Below are positions 15,861-24,600 of a DNA stretch of 64,000 nt, piece after piece. This DNA comes from JBEKIK01 sp963845975. GTDB lineage: Bacteria; Planctomycetota; Planctomycetia; Pirellulales; Thermoguttaceae. Location of the stretch: contig CAWJUD010000002.1 in NCBI GenBank assembly GCA_963845975.1, positions 310,001 to 374,000 of the forward strand, in the 5' to 3' direction. Numbering within the stretch: position 1 is the first letter of the stretch; each line of letters opens with the position of its first letter. The notes beneath the pieces were generated by a model that saw only the letters and a program-made list of their open reading frames with translations, had not been told where the DNA came from and searched no databases. The position numbers and the translations under genes were made by a program.

Positions 15861-16332
15861 CGGCCGATGTCAACCGGGCATCACCCTTATCGCGGGCAAG
15901 CAAGAAGTCCTGCTCCTTCCACTCGTCCAATTTGACGGGCGCCGAGGACGCCGAATCCGTCTTGGCGCCGTCATTGCCGTTCTCCGTCTTGTTCGCGGCG
16001 GGTTTTACATTCGCCGGCGGCTTTACCGGCGATGAATCGTCATCGGCGCCATTGTTCACTGGAGCGGGAGGGGAACTGTTTCTCGCCGGCGGCTTTACCG
16101 GCGATGTATCGTCATCCGCGCCATTGTAAACGGGACTGGATGGCGAATTTTTTTTCAAGGGGGGCAGCGGAGGCGGCTTGACTGGCGTTGCATCGTCATC
16201 CGCGCCATTGTTAACCGCGCCGGACGACGGAGGATTCGGCACGCTCGAGCCGCAGCCTCCCAAAAATACAACGACCGCTATGACGAAAATCAAACATGGC
16301 CGCACCGGTAATCGCGCTTCGGTCGTTCGCAT
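15778..16332 (-). CDS. N-terminal part of a lipoprotein with three NNGADDD repeats
   Basis: A lipoprotein signal (LIFVIAVVVFLGGC, lipobox LGGC) is followed by three tandem units of N-N/Y-G-A-D-D-D-x-x-P-V-K-P-P spaced about 27-30 residues apart, a Pro/Ser-rich stalk, and the start of a helical domain (LDEWKEQDFLLARDKGDARL). The ATG at 16332 begins the signal peptide and follows AAGGAGGGAACGAGATT. The last about 25 codons of this frame are out of register; the true continuation is 14952-15860. The acidic, regularly spaced DDD units could bind calcium, which is inference. Confidence 0.6.
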   Translation of the reverse strand: MRTTEARLPVRPCLIFVIAVVVFLGGCGSSVPNPPSSGAVNNGADDDATPVKPPPLPPLKKNSPSSPVYNGADDDTSPVKPPARNSSPPAPVNNGADDDSSPVKPPANVKPAANKTENGNDGAKTDSASSAPVKLDEWKEQDFLLARDKGDARLTSAVDERETPARDKRRSGNVGVAYKAPIVG

Positions 16333-16782
16333 AATCTCGTTCCCTCCTTGCGGCAATTCTATCCGGGCCGGATTAGAGAATCGTTACATAACGGTTAGAT
16401 TTAGATAAGCGTCGCGCGAGCCACTAGTCCAGGCAAGGGGACAGGTCCCCCTGCATGCCCAGGAAAAAGACAGCCGCCTTGGACGGTGTGAACCGCCAAG
16501 GCGGCCGAAGCTGTTGGGTTTATAACATCCTGGTGCGGCTTCAAATATGCTCTTGAAGTCAGGATTAGCAGGAAACCTCCTCGCATGTTCAACCGGGGAT
16601 TAACCGCCGGTCGGAAAAAAGTTGTGAGGTTCATGTCCCGATCTCAAAAACATAGCGGCTCCCAATCGCGCTTTTGTATTGTCGGGTCTGTAAAGTTGGG
16701 CAGGTATTGTCGGGACCGTGTTGTTGAGGCGGCAGTTTGACTGCCGCCCCAACATTGGTCTTAACTGCCAACGGCGGATGGA
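16333..16782. other. Intergenic with terminator and palindromic repeat
   Basis: Holds the minus-strand terminator at 16462-16505 and the GGCGGCAGT palindrome at 16728-16748. No gene is recognised. Confidence 0.5.
16462..16505 (-). terminator. Terminator downstream of the DUF1559 gene
   Basis: Reading the minus strand, GCCGCCTTGG pairs perfectly with CCAAGGCGGC over a 13-base loop, then TGTCTTTTTCC follows. It lies about 280 bp beyond the DUF1559 stop codon. Confidence 0.7.
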
Positions 16783-17538
16783 CTACTCCGGTATCTTGCC
16801 ATTGGAAAAATCGTCGCCTTCCGCGCGGGTAACCAATGCCCGCATGGTCCGCGGATCGACGTTTTCGTTGAGGAAGTGGACGCTGCCGTCGGCGAACACG
16901 GAATTGCATCCGCCGGGATGGAACGAAAACGGCTCGTCGTTCAGGCCGCAATTGTTAACCGTCCAGGGGCAGTCGGGATTGGTGGCGTATGCCGGGGTGT
17001 TCCCAATGGCGGCCACATTGGCGGCGTCGCCGGGGCCGCCCAGCGGGGTGGCGTTGTTATTGATGTAATGGGCGAATTTATTATCCCGGACGTTTGGAGG
17101 GCCGGAGACGCCGCTCCCGCCCGCGTCTGGATCGGCCCAGCGATAAACGCCGCGATTCTTGGGCTGACCGCCGCTTGTATTGCCTTGAATAGTGCCCAGA
17201 GCGGCGGCGTCGGCCGCGCCCGCCGTGCACATCGCCGAGGCGTCGTTATAACTGGACATGGTTTTGTACAAAAGTGCCGGATGGTTGCGCCCGGTGTCTT
17301 CGATCATCAATATTGTGTTGCTCGTGCCGTCGATTACAGCCGAAAGTGGTGCGGCCGGGACCGCCAGAGCCCCGTCCGCGCGGTTCCAAATGGTGGTGGA
17401 GACTACGCCGTTAATCGATTTATAGCCCTTGTTTCGCGCCGTAAGTAGCGCTCGCCGGATCGCCGTCGATGTCGGTGTACACCGTGGCGAAGTAATCCAA
17501 CTTGCCGAAGTCGGTCGGGCCGCCGATGCCGGTATCAA
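16783..17538 (-). CDS. C-terminal part of a DUF1559 pilin-like protein (frame-broken)
   Basis: From about codon position 17436 leftwards this frame continues the protein of 17420-18073: ARNKGYKSINGVVSTTIWNRADG ... VIDGTSNTILMIEDTGRN ... FSFHPGGCNSVFADGSVHFLNENVD, the conserved DUF1559 C-terminal half with its 'DGTSNT' and 'HPGG..V.ADGSVHF' motifs. Restoring CG at the GGCGCGAAAC site near 17437 reconnects the frames (YGA-RNKG). Nothing else in the domain is lost. Confidence 0.8.
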   Translation of the reverse strand: MIPASAARPTSASWITSPRCTPTSTAIRRALLTARNKGYKSINGVVSTTIWNRADGALAVPAAPLSAVIDGTSNTILMIEDTGRNHPALLYKTMSSYNDASAMCTAGAADAAALGTIQGNTSGGQPKNRGVYRWADPDAGGSGVSGPPNVRDNKFAHYINNNATPLGGPGDAANVAAIGNTPAYATNPDCPWTVNNCGLNDEPFSFHPGGCNSVFADGSVHFLNENVDPRTMRALVTRAEGDDFSNGKIPE

Positions 17539-18073
17539 GAGTAGCGCTAGTGTCGGAATTGCCGCTAGTGGCCCCGGTTTGGGTGAATACCGGATTATTG
17601 TAACGGGTTCCCAGCCAGGGATCGGCCGGGCAGAGGTAGGCGGAGATTTCCCGCGTGGCCGCCAGCATATTCTTGTACGAGCCGCGGTAGGACTTGCTCA
17701 GATCCATATTCATGTAGAGCTGCGTCTGCTCGAGGTACGGCAGGATCAGGGTGAACGTCGAATTCATGGACTCGCCGGGCACCTGATCGGTGAAGGTCGT
17801 CGATGGAGGACTAGCGGTGTAATTGGTCCCTTCGCCGCCTGTGGGCATTATCTTGTGGGTAGATTCGTAATTGAGACATGCCAGGCCGATCTGCCGCATG
17901 TTGTTGGAACAAGTCGATCGGCGTGCGCTGTCGCGGGCGGCTTGCACCGCGGGGACCAGCATGCCTATCAGGACGCCAATGATGGTGATCACCACCAATA
18001 GTTCGACGAGCGTAAAGCCGCGTCGTGCGCAGGCGATTGCCCGCGGGTTTCTCATCTCGCGCATCGTTTTCAT
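17420..18073 (-). CDS. DUF1559 pilin-like protein, N-terminal part (frame-broken)
   Basis: The N-terminus is a type IV pilin/pseudopilin signal: a basic lead, then G-FTLVELLVVITIIGVLIGML, with prepilin peptidase cleavage expected after the Gly, followed by VQAARDSARRSTCSNNMRQIGLACLNYE, the DUF1559 signature that is greatly expanded in planctomycetes. The ATG at 18073 follows GGAGAACATGAG. Frame is lost at about 17437 (see 16783-17538); intact length would be about 430 aa. It lies next to the PilM-like gene, consistent with a pilus or pseudopilus role at the cell surface. Confidence 0.88.
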   Translation of the reverse strand: MKTMREMRNPRAIACARRGFTLVELLVVITIIGVLIGMLVPAVQAARDSARRSTCSNNMRQIGLACLNYESTHKIMPTGGEGTNYTASPPSTTFTDQVPGESMNSTFTLILPYLEQTQLYMNMDLSKSYRGSYKNMLAATREISAYLCPADPWLGTRYNNPVFTQTGATSGNSDTSATLDTGIGGPTDFGKLDYFATVYTDIDGDPASATYGAKQGL

Positions 18074-18223
18074 CTCATGTTCTCCTTTTAAAATGGGACG
18101 AAGGTTTCATCCGGAACAAACTCCACGTTGATATTATCCGCCGCCTTTATTAGAAATTTGTGAGCGCAAGGTATTTTTTATGGTAAAGTTTCGTGCATTC
18201 TTGGTTCGGCCTGCCGCGGGATT

Positions 18224-18347
18224 AAGTGCCTATCCCAAATGTCCCCTCTCCCTTTGGGAGAGGGTTAGGGTGAGGGCTAAATCGCCGCGAATTCATTGTT
18301 ATAATCTCTTGCCATAATTGAAGTTTTATGTTTTGAAATAGGCTCTA
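18224..18347. repeat. MITE-like repeat, copy 1
   Basis: Begins GTGCCTATCCCAAATGTCCCC and ends AAATAGGCTCTAA, so the ends are imperfect inverted repeats (CCTATCC / ATAGG). Inside is the palindrome CCCCTCTCCCTTTGGGAGAGGG followed by TTAGGGTGAGGGC. A related 144-bp copy is at 29317-29460, and a half copy is at 53208-53266. Confidence 0.6.
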
Positions 18348-18497
18348 AATCAATTCCTAACACTATGCTAGCCGTCGCGTAACTTTGGTCTGATAACAAG
18401 CCGCCGGAAAATCGACGCGCTGCTGCTTCGACGGTAGCGATACCGTTGAAACCCATGAAAAAGCAATGCCTTAGTGCGGCCTTATGGCCGCGACCAA

Positions 18498-18524
18498 AGC
18501 CCCCCGGTGTAATCACCGGGGGCT
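18498..18524. repeat. Palindromic repeat CCCCCGGTG type, copy 1
   Basis: AGCCCCCCGGTG and CACCGGGGGCT form a strong stem over TAAT. Nearly the same hairpin is at 44110-44135 (loop TATT). It may terminate transcription or be a dispersed repeat. Confidence 0.55.
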
Positions 18525-18625
18525 AAATAAGCAGTGAATGAACTGGGGTGCTTGACGCGCGCAAAACGCGCTCAAACCTTGCGCAAAGACTCTAAAACAA
18601 GCAGACGAGCACAAATGCCGGCGGA

Positions 18626-19873
18626 CTATCGGCCCGCGATCCGGAGAGCATGTATTTTACTTTCGACCACGGCAAAAGAAACTTTCAAGTCGATTTCCGG
18701 CAAGCGGGGATGGTCGGTTTTTATGCGGATAACGGCCGCGTGCGCACCCATATAATCGCACGCACGGGCACTGCCCGGAATCTGCACCTCGATCCGGTAC
18801 AAGCCGACATTTGCCGATTCGCCCGCAAGCGGGAAAACCTGCACGCGCAAGAACTCGGGTTCGCTCTCGATGCGCTTGATGCTCAACGACCGGCGCGGAT
18901 CGTTGACCTTCATAAGAAGCGTTTCTTTTGCGCTTTGACCCTCGTTCAACGCCCCCAATCGCAGAACCTGGTTGGAGTCGACTTTAGCGCCAAAGATCGT
19001 CAGGCGGCCCTCGATTTTACCCTGAATTTCCAGTTGCATCTCGCGCGGCTGACCAATTGCATCCGCCGGCTTGGCGGAAAGTTCGAGCCATTCCTTAAAT
19101 TCACCGTCGGCCATGTCGGGCGGTAGAGTTACTACTACATGGTAGCCGCTGCGGGCTTGCGACTGCTTCAATTGCTCTTCTGTCGCCGGGTCGATCCGCC
19201 ACTTCATTCCTTCGCGCGATTTATTCACGGCCGCCAGGTCGAAATGATCCCAGCTTTGAGAGTAAACAAATGCGGCGGCGGATCTTTTTTCCGCCGACGC
19301 GTCCTCCGCCGCATTAATAATAAGCGTGATGGGCGAGGGCTTGATTTCCAGCGGACGCCGGACCGTGGCGGACATCTTCAGGAAAATATTCCCCCGATCC
19401 GGATCGTTAGTGCGAATAGTAACGCCTTCAGAGAAGGGCCCGGCCTTCAATTCATTTTTTTTCGCGGCGTTGCTGAAGGCCACATTGACCTCCGCCCTGC
19501 CGCCCGGCGGGATCGGCTTTTCCGGCAATTTGCCCACGGTGCAGGAGCAGGTGCTTGGGCCGCGGGAAAGCAAAAGCGGGGCGTTTCCTTCGTTGCGGAT
19601 TATAAAAGAATGTTTGAACTCGCCCGGCGACTCGATGACGCCCAGATCCCATTCCGGCTGCTCAACTATCGCTTTCGGGCCGGTTAGGATTAGCTTGTTT
19701 ATCTGTCGTATCGCTTTTGCGCCCGCATCATGCCAGCAAACAACCGCCGCCACGAGGGCCGCGCCAAAAGTAACAATAACAGCCCTTGCGGCTAGAGCGA
19801 AGAAAAGATAACGACGCGAAACGGGCCTGCCGGCCTTTCTTCCAGATTCATCCGCAGCGGTCGTGCAAGGCAT
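18626..19873 (-). CDS. DUF1573 membrane-anchored protein
   Basis: A 415-aa protein with one N-terminal membrane segment (residues about 22-46, LFFALAARAVIVTFGAALVAAVVCW) and an exported part made of immunoglobulin-like domains. The first is DUF1573: EWDLGVIESPGEFKHSFIIRNEGNAPLLL then STCSCTVGKLPEKPIPPGGRAEV, with the Cys-Ser-Cys motif. Two more beta domains follow without a named family. DUF1573 proteins are abundant and uncharacterised in planctomycetes and may assemble at the cell envelope. The start at 19873 lies one base beyond the stop of the upstream gene, so the two form an operon. Confidence 0.85.
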   Translation of the reverse strand: MPCTTAADESGRKAGRPVSRRYLFFALAARAVIVTFGAALVAAVVCWHDAGAKAIRQINKLILTGPKAIVEQPEWDLGVIESPGEFKHSFIIRNEGNAPLLLSRGPSTCSCTVGKLPEKPIPPGGRAEVNVAFSNAAKKNELKAGPFSEGVTIRTNDPDRGNIFLKMSATVRRPLEIKPSPITLIINAAEDASAEKRSAAAFVYSQSWDHFDLAAVNKSREGMKWRIDPATEEQLKQSQARSGYHVVVTLPPDMADGEFKEWLELSAKPADAIGQPREMQLEIQGKIEGRLTIFGAKVDSNQVLRLGALNEGQSAKETLLMKVNDPRRSLSIKRIESEPEFLRVQVFPLAGESANVGLYRIEVQIPGSARACDYMGAHAAVIRIKTDHPRLPEIDLKVSFAVVESKIHALRIAGR

Positions 19874-19874
19874 A

Positions 19875-20519
19875 TTATTCTTGTTGGCGCCGGGCGGGAA
19901 TTCGCACCGACACGAGGCGTCGCCGGGGGTCGCGGGTGTGGCCGAAAAAAGCGAGCGTCACGCTGCTGCCCTGCCATGGTTTGCTCAAACACGACCACAT
20001 GCGGGATCCTCTGCCAAAAGGTTCCAAATACAAAGGTTCTTTCAAGCTGCCGCGGGCGCGCCACGTTCCGATGTGGGGCGACTTGATGCTTGAAAGCATG
20101 TTGGAAATCACGGCGCCTGCCCCGGCTATTTCGACGAAGTGAATCCGCCATTTCCAAAGATTCGGTCTTCGAGACTCATCTTCGAGAAACGCCACCACAA
20201 CCGGGCTCTTCTCGCGAATGCCCTCGCGCAGTTGAGATTCGAGATCGACAACGTCGCAATTGGCTTGATATCGGCATTCGGGAAAATCCCCGCGGAGAAT
20301 ATCGTAAATGCGATCTATTGCCATCCTGGCCGGCTCACCGTCGATATTTTGCCGAATAACGTCGAGCAGATCGTTAATCGGCATCTCGTTTATCGCCGCA
20401 TCGAACCGTGGCCGCACGGCAAAATGCGAGTTTGTGCTTGGCGGGAGGTTTATAGTGCTCGTTCTTTTACTGGCCTCCGGCCGGTTTGCGGGGGAAGCGT
20501 TATAAGCGAGGTCAAGCAT
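19875..20519 (-). CDS. Hypothetical partner of the DUF1573 protein
   Basis: I do not recognise this protein of about 214 aa. It is soluble, with a Pro/Ser/Thr-rich first 35 residues, a helical part (INDLLDVIRQNIDGEP, AIDRIYDILRGDFPECRYQANC) and a strand (KSPVVVAFLED, RIHFVEIAG) that ends in a basic tail. The ATG at 20519 has GGAG upstream; an in-frame ATG at 20552 is possible. It directly precedes the DUF1573 gene and likely shares its transcript. A peptidase-like fold cannot be excluded but no catalytic triad was seen. Confidence 0.6.
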   Translation of the reverse strand: MLDLAYNASPANRPEASKRTSTINLPPSTNSHFAVRPRFDAAINEMPINDLLDVIRQNIDGEPARMAIDRIYDILRGDFPECRYQANCDVVDLESQLREGIREKSPVVVAFLEDESRRPNLWKWRIHFVEIAGAGAVISNMLSSIKSPHIGTWRARGSLKEPLYLEPFGRGSRMWSCLSKPWQGSSVTLAFFGHTRDPRRRLVSVRIPARRQQE

Positions 20520-20607
20520 GGCTGAATCTCCAGCGTAGGGAATTCTCGTCATCTGTTCTTTACAAGGAATCCTACCCCGGAAATGTTAGCGTTCGGTGAG
20601 GAGAAGG

Positions 20608-22407
20608 TTATTTCTCCATCAATTCCGGGGGACAGAGCGGCAAATGGATGAAAAAGGCGCTGCCCGCGCCGAGGGTGCTTTCCACACTCGCCCGGCCGCC
20701 GTGCGCCTGGGCAATATGCTTGACGATGGCCAAGCCCAGCCCGGTGCCGCCGAGTGTCCGGCTTCGCGCTTTATCGACGCGGTAAAAGCGCTCGAAGATC
20801 CGCGGCAGATGCTCCCGGCCGATGCCGCAGCCGTGATCGCGGACTTGGATCCGGACCTCGTCCTCGGCGCGGTCGGCCTCGAGATGGACGGTTTGGCCGG
20901 GCGTACTGTACTTGATGGCGTTGTCGATAAGGTTGATCACGGCTTGTTCCAGCAAGGGCGGATTGATGGGGGCCAGGAGTTTTTCGTCACAACTCAATTC
21001 CATGTTGATGTTTTTGTTCGAGGCCTTTAAGCGGCAGACTTCGATCGCGGTTTCCAGAACGTTTTTGATCGAGCCCGGCGCAAGCGCGATTTCCGCCTTT
21101 TCGGCCTCTTGTTCGATGCGCGAGAGCGTGAGCAGATCCTCGATAATGGCGTTCAAGCGGTCGGTTTGCATGGCCACAATTTGCAGGAATCGCTGCAATT
21201 CCTGGGGATTGTGCATGGCTCCGTCCAACAGGGTTTCCACGAATCCTTTGATCGAGGTAACCGGCGTGCGCAGCTCGTGCGAAACGTTGGCGACAAAATC
21301 GCGGCGGACTTTTTCCAGCTTTTTCAGCCGCGTCACCTCGTGCAACATCACCAGTGCGCCCGCCGTCTTTTCGCGGGCGTCGCGGAGAATAGTGCCGTGG
21401 GCGTGAAGATAACGATCGCCCCCGCCGTTGTCGTGCAGGAGGATTTCGTCCTCCTGGGGTTTTTGCGTGGCAAGCACATTGGCCACCAGTTGCTGGAGTT
21501 CCAGATTTCTTGCGACTTCCTGGAGCATCCGCCCCTGGGCCCGTTGGGGATCGACGCCGATCAAGCGGGCGGCGGTTTGGTTCAGGCGGATCAGCCGTTC
21601 TTGGGCATCGACGGCCAACACGCCCTCGATCATGCTTGTGAGGATAGCCTCGCGTTCGTTCCGCTGCTCGACGATGTCGCGTATTTTTTCATCGAGTTGG
21701 GCCGCCATTTGGTTCAGCGTATCGGCAAGATCGCTGATTTCCTGGGAACCTGCAAGCGGTAATTTGTGCGTCAGGTTGCCGCGGGCGAAACGCCTGGCGC
21801 CGATGCGGAGGCCTTCCAAGGGCCGGGTGATCCGCCGGGATACCCATAAACTGACGACCGCCATGAGAACGGCAACTATCAAACCGCCTAATGCAATTCG
21901 AAGCTGAATGGCGCCGACGGCCTGATCGATCTCGGTCATCGAGATCGAAGTCCTAAGCGCGCCGCTGATCTTGCCGTCTTCCCATAGCGGCACGGCGACA
22001 TACATTCTGAATTCCTTGAGGGTATCGCTATAACGTTGGGACGAGCCTGTAGAGCCGGCCAAGGCTTTAATCACTTCGGGGCGGTCGGCATGGTTGTCCA
22101 TCTTTTGAGGCGATTCTTCGGAATCGCCCGCCACCGTGCCGTCCGGAAGAATCAGGGTGATTCGAGTGGACGCCTTTTGGCCGAGTTGTTTGCATAGTGC
22201 ATCGATCCCATGAGAATCGGGTTTTGCCATTTCCGACAGGAATAGATCTTCGACCAACAGCGCCCTTGCTTCCAAACCGGCCTTCATTTGATCCTGGTGG
22301 AACGTTCTCAGCGCCGAAGAAGCATACCAGGCAACTGCCGCCAGTGAAACCAGCATGATAAACAGGTAGGCGGGATAAAGTTGCCAGAGCAGGCGTTTTT
22401 TGCGCAT
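20608..22407 (-). CDS. phoR: PhoR-type sensor histidine kinase
   Basis: A 599-aa membrane kinase. In order: TM1 (LYPAYLFIMLVSLAAVAWYA), an exported sensor region of about 130 residues, TM2 (IALGGLIVAVLMAVVSLWV), HAMP linker, PAS domain (ILTSMIEGVLAVDAQERLIRLN), HisKA with the phosphorylated His in VSHELRTPV, and HATPase_c with N box NLIDNAIKY and G boxes DHGCGIG and GGTGLGLAI. It autophosphorylates and transfers phosphate to PhoB. The ATG at 22407 is 2 bp past the phoB stop and follows AGGAATAAC. The pst genes upstream in the same direction make a phosphate-sensing role very likely. Confidence 0.92.
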   Translation of the reverse strand: MRKKRLLWQLYPAYLFIMLVSLAAVAWYASSALRTFHQDQMKAGLEARALLVEDLFLSEMAKPDSHGIDALCKQLGQKASTRITLILPDGTVAGDSEESPQKMDNHADRPEVIKALAGSTGSSQRYSDTLKEFRMYVAVPLWEDGKISGALRTSISMTEIDQAVGAIQLRIALGGLIVAVLMAVVSLWVSRRITRPLEGLRIGARRFARGNLTHKLPLAGSQEISDLADTLNQMAAQLDEKIRDIVEQRNEREAILTSMIEGVLAVDAQERLIRLNQTAARLIGVDPQRAQGRMLQEVARNLELQQLVANVLATQKPQEDEILLHDNGGGDRYLHAHGTILRDAREKTAGALVMLHEVTRLKKLEKVRRDFVANVSHELRTPVTSIKGFVETLLDGAMHNPQELQRFLQIVAMQTDRLNAIIEDLLTLSRIEQEAEKAEIALAPGSIKNVLETAIEVCRLKASNKNINMELSCDEKLLAPINPPLLEQAVINLIDNAIKYSTPGQTVHLEADRAEDEVRIQVRDHGCGIGREHLPRIFERFYRVDKARSRTLGGTGLGLAIVKHIAQAHGGRASVESTLGAGSAFFIHLPLCPPELMEK

Positions 22408-22409
22408 TG

Positions 22410-23096
22410 TTATTCCTTTAGCCGGTACCCCACGCCGCGAATGGTCTCGATGTGGTTGCCAGCGGAGCCCAGCTTCTTGCGCAGCCCGACGATTTGCACG
22501 TCGATAGATCTGTCGGTAACGATATAATCGCCGCCGTGTACCATATTGGCGATTTGGTAGCGGGTAAAAACCCAACCGGGGCGCTGGGCCAACACGTGCA
22601 GCACGCGGAATTCCGTGGCGGTGAGTTCCACCGCTTGCTCGTCCACCAAAACTTCGTGCCGGCCGGGATGGATCACGATGTTTTGGATTCGCAAGGTGGC
22701 GTTATCATCAACGAGGATCGCCGTTTTTCTCCGCAAGATGGCCCGAATCCGGGCCAGCAGCACGCGGGGACTGAAGGGCTTGGTGATATAATCGTCGGCC
22801 CCCAGCTCCAATCCCGCCACAACGTCGGTCTCTTCGCCCTTGGCCGTGAGCATGACTATGGGAATGGATTGCGTGGCCATGTCGCGTTTCAGATTGCGAC
22901 AGACTTCCAAACCGTCCAAACCCGGCAGCATCAGATCCAAGACGATCAGGTCCGGAACTTCGGTGCGGATTTTCTTCAATCCATCCTCGGCCGAAGCGGC
23001 CAATATCGCCTGGTACCCCTGCTTGATCAGGTTATAGCTCACCAGTTCGCGGATTTCTTCTTCGTCTTCAATGACCAGGATTTTTTCACGTACCAT
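22410..23096 (-). CDS. phoB: PhoB-type response regulator
   Basis: A 228-aa OmpR/PhoB-family regulator. The receiver has the acidic pair EDEEE, the phosphoacceptor Asp in LIVLDLMLPGLDG, Thr in IVMLTAKGEE and Lys in DDYITKPFSP. The C-terminal winged helix contains ELTATEFRVLHVLAQRPG and DVQIVGLRKKLG...IRGVGYRLKE. I start at the ATG at 23096 (MVREKILVIEDEE); an in-frame extension to 23147 lacks support. It sits between pstB and phoR and should control this operon and other phosphate genes. Confidence 0.93.
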   Translation of the reverse strand: MVREKILVIEDEEEIRELVSYNLIKQGYQAILAASAEDGLKKIRTEVPDLIVLDLMLPGLDGLEVCRNLKRDMATQSIPIVMLTAKGEETDVVAGLELGADDYITKPFSPRVLLARIRAILRRKTAILVDDNATLRIQNIVIHPGRHEVLVDEQAVELTATEFRVLHVLAQRPGWVFTRYQIANMVHGGDYIVTDRSIDVQIVGLRKKLGSAGNHIETIRGVGYRLKE

Positions 23097-23245
23097 TTTT
23101 GATACCGGTAATTCGAGTTTACGGAAAGCTGAATTTGATTCTAACATGTTAAGCGTGGTTTATACATATAGGTTTAGACGATGAATACGGTATTTATATG
23201 TCATTCAATAAACAAGAGTTTGATTTGCCGTAGGGAGATCGATAA

Positions 23246-24169
23246 TCAGCCGAAACGGCCGGTAATATAATCCTCGGTTTCCTTCCGATCGGGTTTAGTG
23301 AATAATTTTTCAGTGGGGCCGAACTCGACCAGCGCTCCTTCATACAGGAACGCCGCCCAATCCGAGACCCTGGCGGCCTGTTGCATATTGTGGGTAACGA
23401 TAATGATGGTGTATTCGCCGCGCAACTGGGCGATGAGATCTTCGATGCGGGCGGTGGATCGCGGGTCCAAAGCCGAGCAGGGCTCGTCCATGAGGATGAT
23501 CTCCGGATTTACGGCGATCGCCCGGGCGATGCAAAGTCTCTGATGCTGGCCGCCGGAAAATCCCAGGGCCGATTCGTGCAGACGATCTTTCACTTCATCC
23601 CACAGGGCGGCGCGGCGCAGGCTCTTCTCCACCGTTTCGTCCAATGTGTTTTTTTGCCGCACTCCGGCGATGCGCAGGCCGTAAGCCACATTTTCGTAGA
23701 TGGATTTTGGGAAGGGCGTGGGTTTCTGGAACACCATTCCCACCCGGCGTCGAAGCTCGATGACGTCGACCGCCTTGTCGTTGATGTCCTGGCCGTCAAA
23801 CTCGATCCGGCCCGTAGTTCGCACGTTGTCGATCAGGTCGTTCATTCTGTTCAGGCAACGAAGCAGCGTGGACTTGCCGCAACCCGACGGACCGATAAGC
23901 GCGGTCACCTCGTATCTGGGAAAGTCCATGGTGATATTTTTCAAGGCCTCGGCATTGCTGTAGTACAAGCGTACTTGTTCGGCGCGAACGATCGGATCGG
24001 CTATCGTTTGAACCGATGAATCGTCTTTTATGGAATGATCGGAAACATCGCCGCCGGCCGGCGGCGGTTCTTCATTTTTCTGGGCCGGAGGGCGAGGCGG
24101 ACGTTTCATGGCAGGTCTTTTATAAATAGTCTTGAGCATGTCATCCTGTGCATCAAAATGTAAGAACAT
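23246..24169 (-). CDS. pstB: Phosphate ABC transporter ATP-binding protein
   Basis: A 307-aa ABC ATPase: Walker A GPSGCGKST, Q-loop VFQKPTPFP, signature FSGGQHQR, Walker B IILMDEPCSALD, and switch His in IVTHNMQQA. The segments PFPKSIYENVAYGLR and SDWAAFLYEGALVEFG are typical PstB. An N-terminal extension of about 60 residues rich in Pro, Lys and Asp is unusual. Its ATG overlaps the pstA stop codon (TAATG at 24171-24167), so translation is coupled and this start is secure. Powers phosphate import with PstC and PstA. Confidence 0.95.
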   Translation of the reverse strand: MFLHFDAQDDMLKTIYKRPAMKRPPRPPAQKNEEPPPAGGDVSDHSIKDDSSVQTIADPIVRAEQVRLYYSNAEALKNITMDFPRYEVTALIGPSGCGKSTLLRCLNRMNDLIDNVRTTGRIEFDGQDINDKAVDVIELRRRVGMVFQKPTPFPKSIYENVAYGLRIAGVRQKNTLDETVEKSLRRAALWDEVKDRLHESALGFSGGQHQRLCIARAIAVNPEIILMDEPCSALDPRSTARIEDLIAQLRGEYTIIIVTHNMQQAARVSDWAAFLYEGALVEFGPTEKLFTKPDRKETEDYITGRFG

Positions 24170-24600
24170 TACATGGTTCGCGATTGGAAGCGCATTCGCA
24201 GGCGATTGCGGAGATAAATGGCAAAACTACTCATGGAGAGCACGATCAAAAGCAGAAGCAACGTTGTTACATAGATCATTGGTTTAGCGGCTTCGACGTT
24301 CGGCGACTTGCAACTTATATCTAATATGTGAAAACCCAAGTGCATGAATTGGCGGTCTAAATGCAGAAAAGGAAATGATCCGTCAAAAGGCAGGGGGGCG
24401 TTTTTTACCGCGCCGGTTATCATCAGCGGAGCCACCTCTCCCGCCGCGCGGGCCATAGCCAGGATGAAACCGGTCATCATGCCGGGCGAGGCCGCGGGCA
24501 CAAGCACGCGGACGAGTGTTTGAAATTTCGTAGACCCCAAGGCGTAAGCCCCTTCGCGCATCCCCCGGGGAATCGCGCAAAGCCTCCTCGGTCGAGACAA
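24169..24600 (-). CDS. pstA: C-terminal part of PstA (frame-broken)
   Basis: From about 24576 the frame reads AIPRGMREGAYALGSTKFQTLVRVLVPAASPGMMTGFILAMARAAGEVAPLMITGAV, the EAA loop and following membrane helices of PstA, then a last helix (VTTLLLLLIVLSMSSFAIYL). The preceding frame (24383-26020) supplies ...VSTEEALR; restoring CG to the GCGCG run near 24576 gives EALR-AIPRGMREG, which matches the family without a gap. The stop codon overlaps the pstB start. Confidence 0.85.
   Translation of the reverse strand: MSRPRRLCAIPRGMREGAYALGSTKFQTLVRVLVPAASPGMMTGFILAMARAAGEVAPLMITGAVKNAPLPFDGSFPFLHLDRQFMHLGFHILDISCKSPNVEAAKPMIYVTTLLLLLIVLSMSSFAIYLRNRLRMRFQSRTM

Larger units (their letters stand above)
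18074..18625. other. Intergenic with mobile-looking repeats
   Basis: Contains a MITE-like repeat (18224-18347) and the CCCCCGGTG palindrome (18498-18524). A 79-codon frame on the minus strand overlaps the repeats and is not called. Confidence 0.5.

Noticed and set aside
18277..18516. 79-codon frame on the minus strand
   Set aside because: Built from the MITE-like repeat and a palindrome; no start signal.
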